42,392 nucleotides of DNA, taken from positions 1-42,392 of the forward strand of contig JAAFIY010000021.1 of assembly GCA_013297985.1 (NCBI GenBank), read 5' to 3'. A program made the translations under genes and the position numbers. The notes beneath the pieces are model-generated. The model was not told the origin of the DNA. It saw only the letters and a list, made by a program, of their open reading frames with translations, and did no database searches. This DNA is from Comamonadaceae bacterium. GTDB lineage: Bacteria > Pseudomonadota > Gammaproteobacteria > Burkholderiales > Burkholderiaceae_C. Positions 7,446 through 15,314 of this stretch are shown piece after piece (position 1 is the stretch's first letter; the number at the start of each line of letters is the position of its first letter).

Positions 7446-8681
7446 TTAACGCTGCAGCAACTGCAACACCTGGTTGGGCAGCTGGTTGGCCTGCGCCACC
7501 ATGGCGGTGCCCGCCTGCTGCAGGATCTGGGTGCGCGCCAGGTTGGCGGTTTCCTTGGCGAAGTCGGCGTCCACGATGCGGCCGCGAGCGGCGGCCAGAT
7601 TCTCAATCTGAATCTCGACGTTGGACACGGTGCTCTCGAAGCGGCTTTGCAAGGCGCCTAAGTCGCCACGGGCGCTGTTGACTTGGTCAATGGCCGAGTC
7701 GATCTTTTTCAGCGCAATCCAGGCGTCGCGTTGAGTAGCTACGGTCAGGGTGTCGATGCCAATGGCGTCGGTGGTGGTGCTTGTGGAGCTGAGCTGGGCA
7801 AAGGTGTCGCCAAACACCCCGACCACGCCGCCGGTGGTGCCGAAGTTGGTGGCGGTGGTGCCCGTGAGGGTGAGCGCCGCTGCATCGCCGTTGGTATCGG
7901 TCTTGGACGACATGAAGTCCAACTGATACAGGCCCTGATCGTTGCGCGTCAGGTAGGCCGTCACCCCGGTGTCCACCGTCTTGCGGTTGATGGCTTCCAC
8001 GATCTGCCCCAAGCGCTCCGCACCGGTGCTGGCTTGCTTGATGGGGCCCAGGTCAAATGTCTGGGTGCCATCGCTGATTTGCAGCGCGCTGCCCGAAGTC
8101 ACCTCGCTGATGTCGGTGATGCCACTCGGGTTGATGCCCGTCACCCGCGAATAGGCGTACACCGTGTCGCTGAGCTGGGTGGCCCGCGTGTCGACCAGCG
8201 CGCCCAGCGTGACGGTATCCCCCGAGTTGGCGCCAACCTGAAACACGGCGCCCGAGAAGCTGCCGTCCAAAATCTTGCGGTTGTTAAAGGTGGTTTGCTT
8301 GGCTACACGGTCAACTTCATCCACCAACTGCTTCACTTCGGCCTGCAAGGCTGCCCGGTCGCTTGCGCTGTTCGTGGCGTTGCCAGCCTGCACAGCCAGT
8401 TCGCGCATGCGCTGCAGCACGTCGCCGATCTTGCCTAAGGCGCCTTCAGCCACCTGCGACAGTGAAATGCCGTCATTCGCATTGCGCGCGGCCACCGTCA
8501 GACCGCGCACCTGGGTGTTAAAGCGCTCTGAGATCGCCAGGCCTGCCGCGTCGTCTTTTGCGCTGTTCACACGCAGGCCTGAAGACAGCCGCGCCACAGA
8601 CGTCGCCAACGATGCCCCTGACGCATTCAGGTTGCGCTGGGCATTGAGCGAGATGACGTTGGTGTTGATGGTTTGAGCCAT
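7446..8681 (-). CDS. fliC: flagellin (copy 1)
   Basis: The 411-residue filament subunit has the conserved flagellin N-terminus ([34 protein letters not shown]) and C-terminus ([36 protein letters not shown]), which form the D0/D1 coiled coils. A variable middle of about 190 residues contains Flagellin_IN-like repeats and many Ser/Thr. An AAGGAG ribosome-binding site lies just before the ATG at 8681. It is divergent from, and clearly a paralogue of, the flagellin at 8972. I see no convincing sigma-28 promoter reading into it; a sigma-28 -10 box next to its start points the other way. Confidence 0.95.
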   Translation of the reverse strand: MAQTINTNVISLNAQRNLNASGASLATSVARLSSGLRVNSAKDDAAGLAISERFNTQVRGLTVAARNANDGISLSQVAEGALGKIGDVLQRMRELAVQAGNATNSASDRAALQAEVKQLVDEVDRVAKQTTFNNRKILDGSFSGAVFQVGANSGDTVTLGALVDTRATQLSDTVYAYSRVTGINPSGITDISEVTSGSALQISDGTQTFDLGPIKQASTGAERLGQIVEAINRKTVDTGVTAYLTRNDQGLYQLDFMSSKTDTNGDAAALTLTGTTATNFGTTGGVVGVFGDTFAQLSSTSTTTDAIGIDTLTVATQRDAWIALKKIDSAIDQVNSARGDLGALQSRFESTVSNVEIQIENLAAARGRIVDADFAKETANLARTQILQQAGTAMVAQANQLPNQVLQLLQR

Positions 8682-8700
8682 TGAGCAACTCCTTGGGCCT

Positions 8701-8726
8701 TAAGTTGTGGCGCCCTCTGCCGATAA
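8701..8726 (+). promoter_or_regulatory. sigma-28-like promoter motif reading away from flagellin copy 1
   Basis: TAAG, 14 nt, GCCGATAA on the plus strand. The -10 element matches the FliA consensus GCCGATAA exactly. It lies only 20-45 bp from the flagellin-1 start codon but faces flagellin 2, about 245 bp downstream. Confidence 0.45.
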
Positions 8727-8806
8727 GGGAAAGACGTAGTGGCAGCGGTGCGCAGTTAGCCGATGGGGAAAGTGTGGCCATCTGGCTTTTCGGCATAGGG
8801 CAGAAA

Positions 8807-8827
8807 ACGGGGGGTATTGCCCCCCGT
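8807..8827. repeat. perfect G/C-run palindrome between the divergent flagellin genes
   Basis: ACGGGGGG, loop TATTG, CCCCCCGT: an uninterrupted 8-bp inverted repeat near the middle of the 290-bp intergenic region. No T-tract follows, so it is not a classical terminator. It could be an operator or a transcription barrier. Confidence 0.6.
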
Positions 8828-8885
8828 CTCTAGCGACCGCAGCTGTGTCCTACGGCGCTTTTTGCCAAGCTCCCACCAGATTGAC

Positions 8886-8913
8886 TCAAGTTTTTCCAGG
8901 GGCTGGCCGATAA
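8886..8913 (+). promoter_or_regulatory. sigma-28 (FliA) promoter for flagellin copy 2
   Basis: TCAAGTTT, 12 nt, GCCGATAA, close to the enterobacterial consensus TAAAGTTT-N11-GCCGATAA, 58 nt before the ATG at 8972. Late-class flagellar expression is expected. Confidence 0.78.
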
Positions 8914-8971
8914 GGTTTCCAACGGCTTGACCGAAGGTTCCGAAAGCCGGTTAACCCCAAGGAGTCCCTTC

Positions 8972-10210
8972 ATGTCCCAGACCATCAATACCAACGTCAT
9001 TTCGCTGAATGCGCAGCGAAACCTGTCTTCCTCTGCGGCATCGCTGGCCATGTCTGTGCAGCGTTTGTCGTCTGGCTTGCGTGTAAACAGCGCCAAAGAC
9101 GACGCCGCTGGCTTGGCCATTGCCGAGCGCTTTCAGACGCAGATCAAAGGCTCGATCGTGGCAGCGCGCAATGCCAATGACGGCATCTCGCTGGCGCAAA
9201 CCGCTGAAGGTGCCTTGGGCAAAATTTCTGACTTGCTGCAGCGCATGCGTGAACTGGCCGTGCAGTCAGCCAACGCCACCAACAGCAGCTCAGACCGCGC
9301 CGCTCTGCAGGCTGAAGTGAAGCAGCTCACCGATGAAATCGATCGCGTGGCCAAGAGCACCTCGTTTAACGGCACCAAGATTTTGGATGGCAGCTTTGCG
9401 GGCGCTGTGTTCCAAGTGGGCGCCAACTCGGGCGAAAACATCAGCGTCGGGCGCCTCACCGACACGCGTGCCTCGGGCTTGTCCGATGTGGTGTTTGCGG
9501 CTAGCTCGGTCACCGGCATCGTCGCCTCGAGCATCACCGATATCAGCGAAGTTACCAGCGGTACGGCTTTCCAGATTGACGACGGCACCAACACCTATGA
9601 CCTCGGCCCGATCGAGGCCGCCAGTTCGGGTTCGGAGCGTCTGGGTCAGTTGGTGGAAGCCATCAACCGCCGCACCACCGACTCGGGCGTGACCGCATAT
9701 CTGTCACGTGACAACACCACTGGCGCATTCCGTATTGACCTGTTGTCTAGCAAGACCAACACCAACGGTGATGCAGCTACCTTGACTCTCAACGCGGGCT
9801 TCACAGCCACCAACTTCGGTACAGCGGGCGGCGCGGTAGGCACCATCGGCTCAAACACGGTTAACCTGAGCGCGACCAGCACCACCACCGACGCCCTGGG
9901 CATCGACACCCTGTCGGTGGACACCCAGCGCAACTCTTGGATCGCTCTGCGCAAGATTGACTCGGCCATTGACCAGGTGAACGGTGCCCGCGCTGATTTG
10001 GGCGCTATTCAAAGCCGCTTTGAATCGGCTACCGCCAACATCAGCATCAGCGTAGAGAACTTGGCGGCATCTCGCGGCCGGATTGTGGACGCTGACTTCG
10101 CGGTGGAAACAGCCAACTTGTCGCGTACCCAGATCTTGCAGCAGGCGGGCACCGCGATGGTGGCGCAGGCCAACCAGTTGCCCCAGGGCGTGCTGTCTCT
10201 GCTGCGTTAA
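8972..10210 (+). CDS. fliC: flagellin (copy 2)
   Basis: The 412-residue flagellin has the same conserved ends as copy 1 ([17 protein letters not shown] at the N-terminus; [20 protein letters not shown] at the C-terminus). The variable centre is recognisably homologous but diverged, again rich in Ser/Thr, possible glycan sites. I chose ATG 8972 because AAGGAG at 8959-8964 is 7 nt upstream and copy 1 begins at the same residue. A longer frame starting at 8927 would lie over the promoter. A sigma-28 promoter precedes it and two hairpins follow. The two copies form imperfect inverted repeats of about 1.2 kb. Confidence 0.95.
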   Translation: MSQTINTNVISLNAQRNLSSSAASLAMSVQRLSSGLRVNSAKDDAAGLAIAERFQTQIKGSIVAARNANDGISLAQTAEGALGKISDLLQRMRELAVQSANATNSSSDRAALQAEVKQLTDEIDRVAKSTSFNGTKILDGSFAGAVFQVGANSGENISVGRLTDTRASGLSDVVFAASSVTGIVASSITDISEVTSGTAFQIDDGTNTYDLGPIEAASSGSERLGQLVEAINRRTTDSGVTAYLSRDNTTGAFRIDLLSSKTNTNGDAATLTLNAGFTATNFGTAGGAVGTIGSNTVNLSATSTTTDALGIDTLSVDTQRNSWIALRKIDSAIDQVNGARADLGAIQSRFESATANISISVENLAASRGRIVDADFAVETANLSRTQILQQAGTAMVAQANQLPQGVLSLLR

Positions 10211-10232
10211 TCCACAGTAGGGCGGAGCTAAA

Positions 10233-10267
10233 GCCAAAAAAAGCGGTCAAGTGGCGGCTTTTTTGGC
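10233..10267 (+). terminator. A/T-rich hairpin after flagellin 2
   Basis: GCCAAAAAAAGC pairs with GCTTTTTTGGC (one bulged A) across a GC-rich loop, 23 nt after the flagellin stop. Its right arm overlaps the -10 element of the putative fliD promoter. Confidence 0.6.
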
Positions 10268-10273
10268 CGATAC
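10247..10273 (+). promoter_or_regulatory. sigma-28-like promoter for fliD
   Basis: TCAA, 15 nt, GCCGATAC, matching the spacing of TAAA-N15-GCCGATAA. It is embedded in the hairpin behind flagellin 2 and lies about 107 nt before the fliD start. Confidence 0.6.
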
Positions 10274-10278
10274 CTAAG

Positions 10279-10308
10279 GCGGTGCCAGGGTGACCTGACA
10301 CCGCTTTT
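10279..10308 (+). terminator. GC-rich hairpin plus T-run upstream of fliD
   Basis: GCGGTG and CACCGC enclose an inner stem CAGG/CCTG, followed by TTTTGGTTTT. This has the shape of an intrinsic terminator for flagellin transcripts. It also lies downstream of the fliD promoter motif, so it may attenuate fliD. Confidence 0.65.
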
Positions 10309-10379
10309 GGTTTTCTAATGCGCCTTGGGTGCGTCCGCAAAAAAGGCGGCCACCCAACCACCCCACAGGGACATGCGCG

Positions 10380-11843
10380 ATGGCCACGATCACTTCAGCC
10401 GGTATTGGCAGCGGACTCGATGTCAACAGCATCGTGTCGCAATTGGTGGCGCTCGAAAAGCGCCCGCTCTCAGCCTTGCAACAACGCGCTGAGAGCATTC
10501 AGACCAAGATTTCGACCTACGGGCAGATCAAGTCGCAGTACCAGGCGGTGGCCGATGCCGCTTCTAAGTTGCGCTTGGACAGCACTTGGAACGCGTTGAC
10601 TGTCAAGTCCACCAACGCCACGGCGGTCAATGCCACGGTGAGTGGGGTGGCGCAGGCCACGTCCTTTTCCATGGAAGTGCAGCAGCTCGCGCGGGGGCAA
10701 AACGTGTCGTCGCCGGTATTCGCGTCGGGTGATGCCCCCGGCACTGGCACCCTGCGTATTCAACTGGGCAAGTTTGACTACGGCACCGAAGACGCGCCGA
10801 ATGATCCGCCGCTGTTCACCGCAGGTGCCAGTTCTGAGGTGTCGATCACCATTGACGAAAACGATGATTCATTAGCCAAGGTGGCGGCCAAGATCAATGA
10901 GGCCAACGCGGGTGTAACGGCCACTCTCCTTACCGACGCCAGCGGCCAGCGCCTGCTGCTGCGATCAAAGGCCACCGGCGAAGAGCAAGCTTTTCGGGTG
11001 CAGGTGGACGACGATGACGGCGTGGGCAACGACGACCAAGGCCTGTCGCGCTTGGCGTTTGACCCGGAAGGGTTTACGACGGGCCTGAGCGTGTCGCCTT
11101 CAGGGCGGGCGCAGGATGCGCTGGCCGCGCTCAATGGCGTGCCGGTGCGCTCCACCACCAATTCCTTGGTCAATACCGTGCCGGGGCTCACCATCAGCTT
11201 AGGCCAGGTCACCACGGGGCCGGTGGATATCAGCCTGACATCAGATACCGGTGGCATTCGCAGCTCGATTGACGCCTTCATCAAAGCGTACAACGACCTC
11301 AACAAAACCTTGTTGGAAAACACGCGCTACGAAGAAAGCACCAAAACGGCTGGTTTGTTGCAAGGCGACAGTACGGCGGTGAGCTTGCGCAACACGCTTC
11401 GGACTTTGGTCACTTCCAGCAACCAGGGCAGCCCGTTTTCGCGTTTGTCAGACATTGGCATCACCTTAGACCGCGAAGGCAACATGTCGCTCAATGGCTC
11501 GCGCCTGGATGCGGCCTTCAAAGACAACTTTGCTGATGTCAAGACGCTGTTTGCCGCTGACACCGGCAGCCAAGTCACCAATGGCTTTGGCTTGAAGGTG
11601 CGCAATTTCGCCACCTCGATCTTGTCTTTTGAAGGGGTGGTGAACAACCGCACCTCGGCACTGCAGCGCTCAATTGATCGCAACCAGACGGATCAAGACC
11701 GAATCAATGAACGCGCGGCTCGGGTGGAGGCTCGGCTCAAAGCGCAATACACGGCCTTGGATGTCAAAGTGGGCCAACTCACCGCGCTGAGCAACTATGT
11801 CACCCAGCAGTTTGGTGGCGGCAACACCAACAAGACCAGGTAG
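10380..11843 (+). CDS. fliD: flagellar filament cap protein FliD (HAP2)
   Basis: The 487-residue cap protein folds flagellin at the filament tip. The N-terminus ATITSAGIGSGLDVNSIVSQLV is the FliD signature, and the C-terminal part contains the long helical region (ERAARVEARLKAQYTALD, then LTALSNYVTQQF). I chose ATG 10380, preceded by CAGGGA at about 8 nt. The frame is open to 10329, but that stretch overlaps the upstream hairpin and has no family likeness. The order flagellin-fliD-fliS-fliT is standard for the late flagellar class. Confidence 0.94.
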   Translation: MATITSAGIGSGLDVNSIVSQLVALEKRPLSALQQRAESIQTKISTYGQIKSQYQAVADAASKLRLDSTWNALTVKSTNATAVNATVSGVAQATSFSMEVQQLARGQNVSSPVFASGDAPGTGTLRIQLGKFDYGTEDAPNDPPLFTAGASSEVSITIDENDDSLAKVAAKINEANAGVTATLLTDASGQRLLLRSKATGEEQAFRVQVDDDDGVGNDDQGLSRLAFDPEGFTTGLSVSPSGRAQDALAALNGVPVRSTTNSLVNTVPGLTISLGQVTTGPVDISLTSDTGGIRSSIDAFIKAYNDLNKTLLENTRYEESTKTAGLLQGDSTAVSLRNTLRTLVTSSNQGSPFSRLSDIGITLDREGNMSLNGSRLDAAFKDNFADVKTLFAADTGSQVTNGFGLKVRNFATSILSFEGVVNNRTSALQRSIDRNQTDQDRINERAARVEARLKAQYTALDVKVGQLTALSNYVTQQFGGGNTNKTR

Positions 11844-12041
11844 CCTGAGCTGAACACCCCTGCTGCCTGGGCGGGGTAGACGCGCCGATTCCGGATGGCT
11901 CTGCAGTCGAGCAAAATGCAGCGCATGAGCGATTCTTACGCGCCGCCGCCCAAGCCACGCCAGCCCAGTGCAGCCGGCGACCTTCAGTTTCAGGCGCAGG
12001 CGCCGATACATCCAGCAGAGTCTTCCAGGAGTACGTCTGCC

Positions 12042-12452
12042 ATGTTCACCCCGGTCAGTGCCCGCGCCAATGCCGCCTATCGCACCGCTGGTGCCGAAGC
12101 CCAAGTTCAAGGTGCCAACCCGCATCAGTTGATTGGTTTGGTCTACGACGCCCTGCTGCAGGCCCTGCGCCAAGCCCGGGTGGCCATGGACCGTGGCGAT
12201 GTAGTCACCAAAGCTGATCGGCTGGGCCATGCGGTGCGGCTGATCGACGAAGGCCTGTTGGCCGCCTTGAATGTGGAAGAAGGCGGCGACGTAGCGGCCA
12301 ACCTGCGCGGTGTGTATGACTACAGCATGCTGCGTCTGACCCAAGCCAACTTGCGCAATGACCCGGCCATCGTGGAAGAGGTGATTGACCTGTTCGTGCC
12401 AGTGGCCCAAGCGTGGCAGCAGATTGCCCCGCAAGTCACGCCCGGCCGCTGA
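12042..12452 (+). CDS. fliS: flagellin export chaperone FliS
   Basis: A 136-residue helical protein that binds the flagellin C-terminus in the cytoplasm and prevents early polymerisation. Recognisable parts are ANAAYRTAGAEAQVQGANPHQLIGLVYDALL, then RLGHAVRLIDEGLLAAL and YDYSMLRLTQANLRNDP. I chose ATG 12042, with AGGAG 10 nt upstream. An in-frame ATG at 11895 would add 49 Pro/Gln-rich residues unlike the family. The 198 nt between fliD and this start hold no other gene I can support. Confidence 0.9.
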   Translation: MFTPVSARANAAYRTAGAEAQVQGANPHQLIGLVYDALLQALRQARVAMDRGDVVTKADRLGHAVRLIDEGLLAALNVEEGGDVAANLRGVYDYSMLRLTQANLRNDPAIVEEVIDLFVPVAQAWQQIAPQVTPGR

Positions 12453-12485
12453 AGCCAGCCGCCCCCAGACTAGGAGCCCAAGAAC

Positions 12486-12797
12486 GTGGCCGATTCACTG
12501 CTGGACTATTACGCTGCGATTGAACAGCGCAGTCAGCAAATGCTGGAGGCCGCTGAGCAAGAAGACTGGTCGCGGGTGGCTGAAATGGAAGGCGCGTGCA
12601 CCGTGTTGATTGATCAATTGCGCCAAGCCGCGCAGGGGCAGGCCTTAAGCCCTGAAGCGCGGCGTGAAAAAGCCCGCTTGATGCAAAGCATCTTGCGCAT
12701 TGATGCGCAAATCCGGTTGCTGGCCGAGCCCATGGTGGACGATATCCACGCCATGCTGCACGCCCAGGCGCCATCGAGCACCGGGTACCTGCACTAG
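12486..12797 (+). CDS. fliT: FliT-like flagellar chaperone
   Basis: A small 103-residue, mostly helical and acidic protein (LLDYYAAIEQRSQQMLEAAEQEDW near the start, then ILRIDAQIRLLAEP) directly after fliS. It starts at GTG 12486 with AGGAG 9 nt before. Position, size and the pattern of helices match FliT, the FliD-export chaperone. Sequence conservation in this family is poor, so the name rests partly on context. Confidence 0.75.
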   Translation: MADSLLDYYAAIEQRSQQMLEAAEQEDWSRVAEMEGACTVLIDQLRQAAQGQALSPEARREKARLMQSILRIDAQIRLLAEPMVDDIHAMLHAQAPSSTGYLH

Positions 12798-12846
12798 GGC
12801 GTTTTGGCGGTTTCGGGCTGCAGCGCTCTATTTGTCTGCCTAAGCA

Positions 12847-12863
12847 GCTATAGAAAATGTAGC
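12847..12863. repeat. AGCTAT-type extragenic element, short imperfect copy
   Basis: GCTA...TAGC around an A-rich centre, preceded by CA as in the perfect copy at 7413. It lies between the converging fliT-like and fliE genes. Confidence 0.45.
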
Positions 12864-12874
12864 ACAAGCCTGCC

Positions 12875-13213
12875 CTACACCTGCATATTCATGATGTCGC
12901 TGTAGGCCTGCACCAAGCGGTTGCGCACATGTACGGCAGCCTGAAAGCCAATTTGCGCTTTCTGAATCGCCACCATGGTCTCCTCCAAGCTCACAGAGGG
13001 GTTCTCCAGCTGCACTTCGCGCTGCAAGGCCTGAGACTTGTTCTGAGCAGCGCTCACCGATTGCAAGGCCCCGCGCAGCGCCGCTGAAAAGCCGCCTGAC
13101 TCTTCGGCTGCGGCGCCTCCGACCGCGGCGCCAGCAGCGCGCCCCATGGCGCCAGGGCGAATACCGGATAGCGCGGACGGGCTGATGGGTGAGCTGGTGA
13201 CCTTGAGATCCAT
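12875..13213 (-). CDS. fliE: flagellar hook-basal body complex protein FliE
   Basis: The 112-residue junction protein links the MS ring to the proximal rod. The C-terminal half is typical: NPSVSLEETMVAIQKAQIGF, then VHVRNRLVQAYSDIMNMQV. The N-terminal third is a Gly/Ala-rich linker. An AAGGGCGACC stretch precedes the start. It is transcribed away from fliF, from a shared 215-nt region, the usual arrangement in Burkholderiales. Confidence 0.93.
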   Translation of the reverse strand: MDLKVTSSPISPSALSGIRPGAMGRAAGAAVGGAAAEESGGFSAALRGALQSVSAAQNKSQALQREVQLENPSVSLEETMVAIQKAQIGFQAAVHVRNRLVQAYSDIMNMQV

Positions 13214-13428
13214 GGTGGTCGCCCTTCTGAATAGGACGTGGCGCCACTGTAGAAGCGCAAGAGCCTGCGCAAAAGGCCGAAGTTAGCCGGTAATGCCGGG
13301 CTTATTTGCCCTCAAGTTTCTGACGGTGCTTTGAATAATGCGACTCACCCGGTGGCTTTGGGCTCGCAGTGTGCGCAGCCCGGGGCACCGAATGTTTGCA
13401 CCCCACGCCTCGCACCCACTCATCCACC
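13214..13428. promoter_or_regulatory. divergent fliE/fliF intergenic region
   Basis: 215 nt that must contain the promoters of fliE (leftward) and of the long fliF operon (rightward). I see no confident sigma-28 motif here. A class II (FlhDC-type) promoter is expected from other betaproteobacteria, but I could not place boxes with confidence. Confidence 0.4.
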
Positions 13429-15270
13429 ATGGCCGCAGCAGAACTTGCCAATCCCGTTGTGCTGGCCGGGCCCGTCGGCGGCTCTGGCGCCGTGACGGCC
13501 GGCACCCGTGCGGTTTTGCAGCAGCGACTAACTGCACTCAACAACCGCCAACGCATGGGCTTTGCCTTAGGCATCGCCCTTATCGTCGGTATTCTGATTG
13601 CGGCCGTCATGCTGACGCGGCAAAACGACTGGCGGGTGCTGTTTTCCAACCTGTCAGATCGCGACGGTGGCGCCGTGGTAGCGCAGTTGGTGCAAATGAA
13701 CGTGCCCTACCGCTACACCGAAGGCGGTGGCGCCATCATGGTGCCCGCCAACCGGGTGCACGATTTGCGCTTGCGCTTGGCCGCGCAGGGCCTGCCGAAA
13801 GGGTCGGTCAGCGGGCTGGAGATCACGGACACACCTCGCTTTGGCATTACCCAATTTCAAGAGCGGCTGAACTTTCAGCGCGGGCTAGAAGGCGAGCTCA
13901 CTCGGTCGATTCAGTCGCTTTCATCGGTACGCAGCGCTCGTGTGCATTTGGCTGTGCCGAATCAGAACGGGTTTTTTCGCGAACAGCAAAAGCCGTCGGC
14001 CAGCGTGCTGCTGAGCCTGCACCCAGGGCGGGCGCTGGACCGCTCTCAAGTTGCAGGCATCGTGAACCTGATTGCGTCCAGCGTGCCTGAGATGCAGCCG
14101 ACGGCGGTAAGCGTGGTGGACGAGTCGGGCAAGTTGCTGTCGCAGCCGCCCGATGGCGCTGGCACCACCGGTGCAGATGCCGAGGCGCAGCGCCTGGGCA
14201 TCGTGCAGCAAATCGAGCAGGCCTACACGCGGCGAATCGTCGAGATCTTGGAGCCGGTGGTGGGTGCGGGCAATGTGCGCGCCAGCGTCACCGCTGAGCT
14301 GGATTATTCGCAAACCGAAACCACCGCCGAGCAGCATCGCCCCAATTTAAGCGCCGACGCCAGTGCGGTGCGCAGCCAGCAAACGGTGGAAAGCGTGGGT
14401 GAATCCAGCACCCAGGCCACTGGCGTGCCTGGGGCAGTGGCCAATCAGCCGCCCGGTCAGGCGCAATTGCCCATCAACGGGCGCAACCCGGGCTTGGCCA
14501 CCACCGGCCCCGCAGCTGGTGCGGCGGCGGGCCAGAGCGCCAACAGCAACGCCAACACCCGGCGCGAGACGATCACCAACTATGAGGTGGACCGCACGGT
14601 GCGGGTGGTGCGCGGCCAGACGGGCGCGCTCAAGCGGCTGACGGCAGCTGTGGTGGTGAACAACCAATCGATGCCCGGCGCAGACGGCAAGGTCGAATCC
14701 AAACCCCTGAGCGCTGAGCAGCTCGAGAAGATGACCAGCTTGGTGCGCGACGCGGTGGGCTTTAACCGCGAACGTGGCGACTCGGTCAACTTGCTCAATA
14801 CCGCGTTTGTGGTGCCCGAGGCCATCACGCCCAGCACCCCCATTTGGCAGCGACCCGAAGTGGTCGAGGTAGCCACCAACTACGCTTGGCCGGTTAGCTT
14901 GTTGGTGCTAGCGCTGATTGTGGTGTTCGGCTTGCTGCGCCCTGCGCTCAAGGCCATGGGCCAGCCCACCATGATGACCACGGTAGACGGCGTGCTGGTG
15001 CCTGTGGATTCACCGCAAGCCCGTGCAGCGGCAGCGCAAGGGGCCGCAGGCGGCCAGCTCAGCACCACGGTGGGTGGCGACTTGGAGCGGCCTGCGCTAG
15101 AAGGCCCGGGCGCCATCGACGGCACGCCGCAGCTTCAAGTGTCGGCTACGCCCGAGCAGTTGCGCCTGGAGCAGGCCCGCGCCATCACCCGCAACAACCC
15201 GGTGCAAGTGGCCAACATCATTAAGTCATGGATTTCGGGTGAAGATGTGTCGGCGGCCAACGACAGTTGA
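13429..15270 (+). CDS. fliF: flagellar M-ring protein FliF
   Basis: The 613-residue MS-ring protein is anchored in the inner membrane. TM1 is at about residues 44-62 (FALGIALIVGILIAAVML). The YscJ-like ring domain follows (NDWRVLFSNLSDRDGGAVVAQL, GLPKGSVSG, ELTRSIQSLSSVRSARVHLA). A long Ser/Ala/Gln-rich periplasmic loop leads to TM2 near residue 490 (PVSLLVLALIVVFGLL). The cytoplasmic tail ends in VANIIKSWISGE, the FliG-binding motif. I chose ATG 13429; an upstream in-frame start at 13369 adds a Cys/His/Pro stretch unlike FliF. The ribosome-binding site is weak at either. It heads the fliF-fliR run. Confidence 0.94.
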   Translation: MAAAELANPVVLAGPVGGSGAVTAGTRAVLQQRLTALNNRQRMGFALGIALIVGILIAAVMLTRQNDWRVLFSNLSDRDGGAVVAQLVQMNVPYRYTEGGGAIMVPANRVHDLRLRLAAQGLPKGSVSGLEITDTPRFGITQFQERLNFQRGLEGELTRSIQSLSSVRSARVHLAVPNQNGFFREQQKPSASVLLSLHPGRALDRSQVAGIVNLIASSVPEMQPTAVSVVDESGKLLSQPPDGAGTTGADAEAQRLGIVQQIEQAYTRRIVEILEPVVGAGNVRASVTAELDYSQTETTAEQHRPNLSADASAVRSQQTVESVGESSTQATGVPGAVANQPPGQAQLPINGRNPGLATTGPAAGAAAGQSANSNANTRRETITNYEVDRTVRVVRGQTGALKRLTAAVVVNNQSMPGADGKVESKPLSAEQLEKMTSLVRDAVGFNRERGDSVNLLNTAFVVPEAITPSTPIWQRPEVVEVATNYAWPVSLLVLALIVVFGLLRPALKAMGQPTMMTTVDGVLVPVDSPQARAAAAQGAAGGQLSTTVGGDLERPALEGPGAIDGTPQLQVSATPEQLRLEQARAITRNNPVQVANIIKSWISGEDVSAANDS

Positions 15271-15314
15271 TGCACACCGCTTGAAGCCCCCGACCACAAC
15301 CCGGTAACGCTGCC

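Noticed and set aside
11895-12041. Longer N-terminus for FliS or a separate small gene
   Set aside because: The added residues are Pro/Gln-rich and unlike FliS, while the ATG at 12042 has a good AGGAG site.
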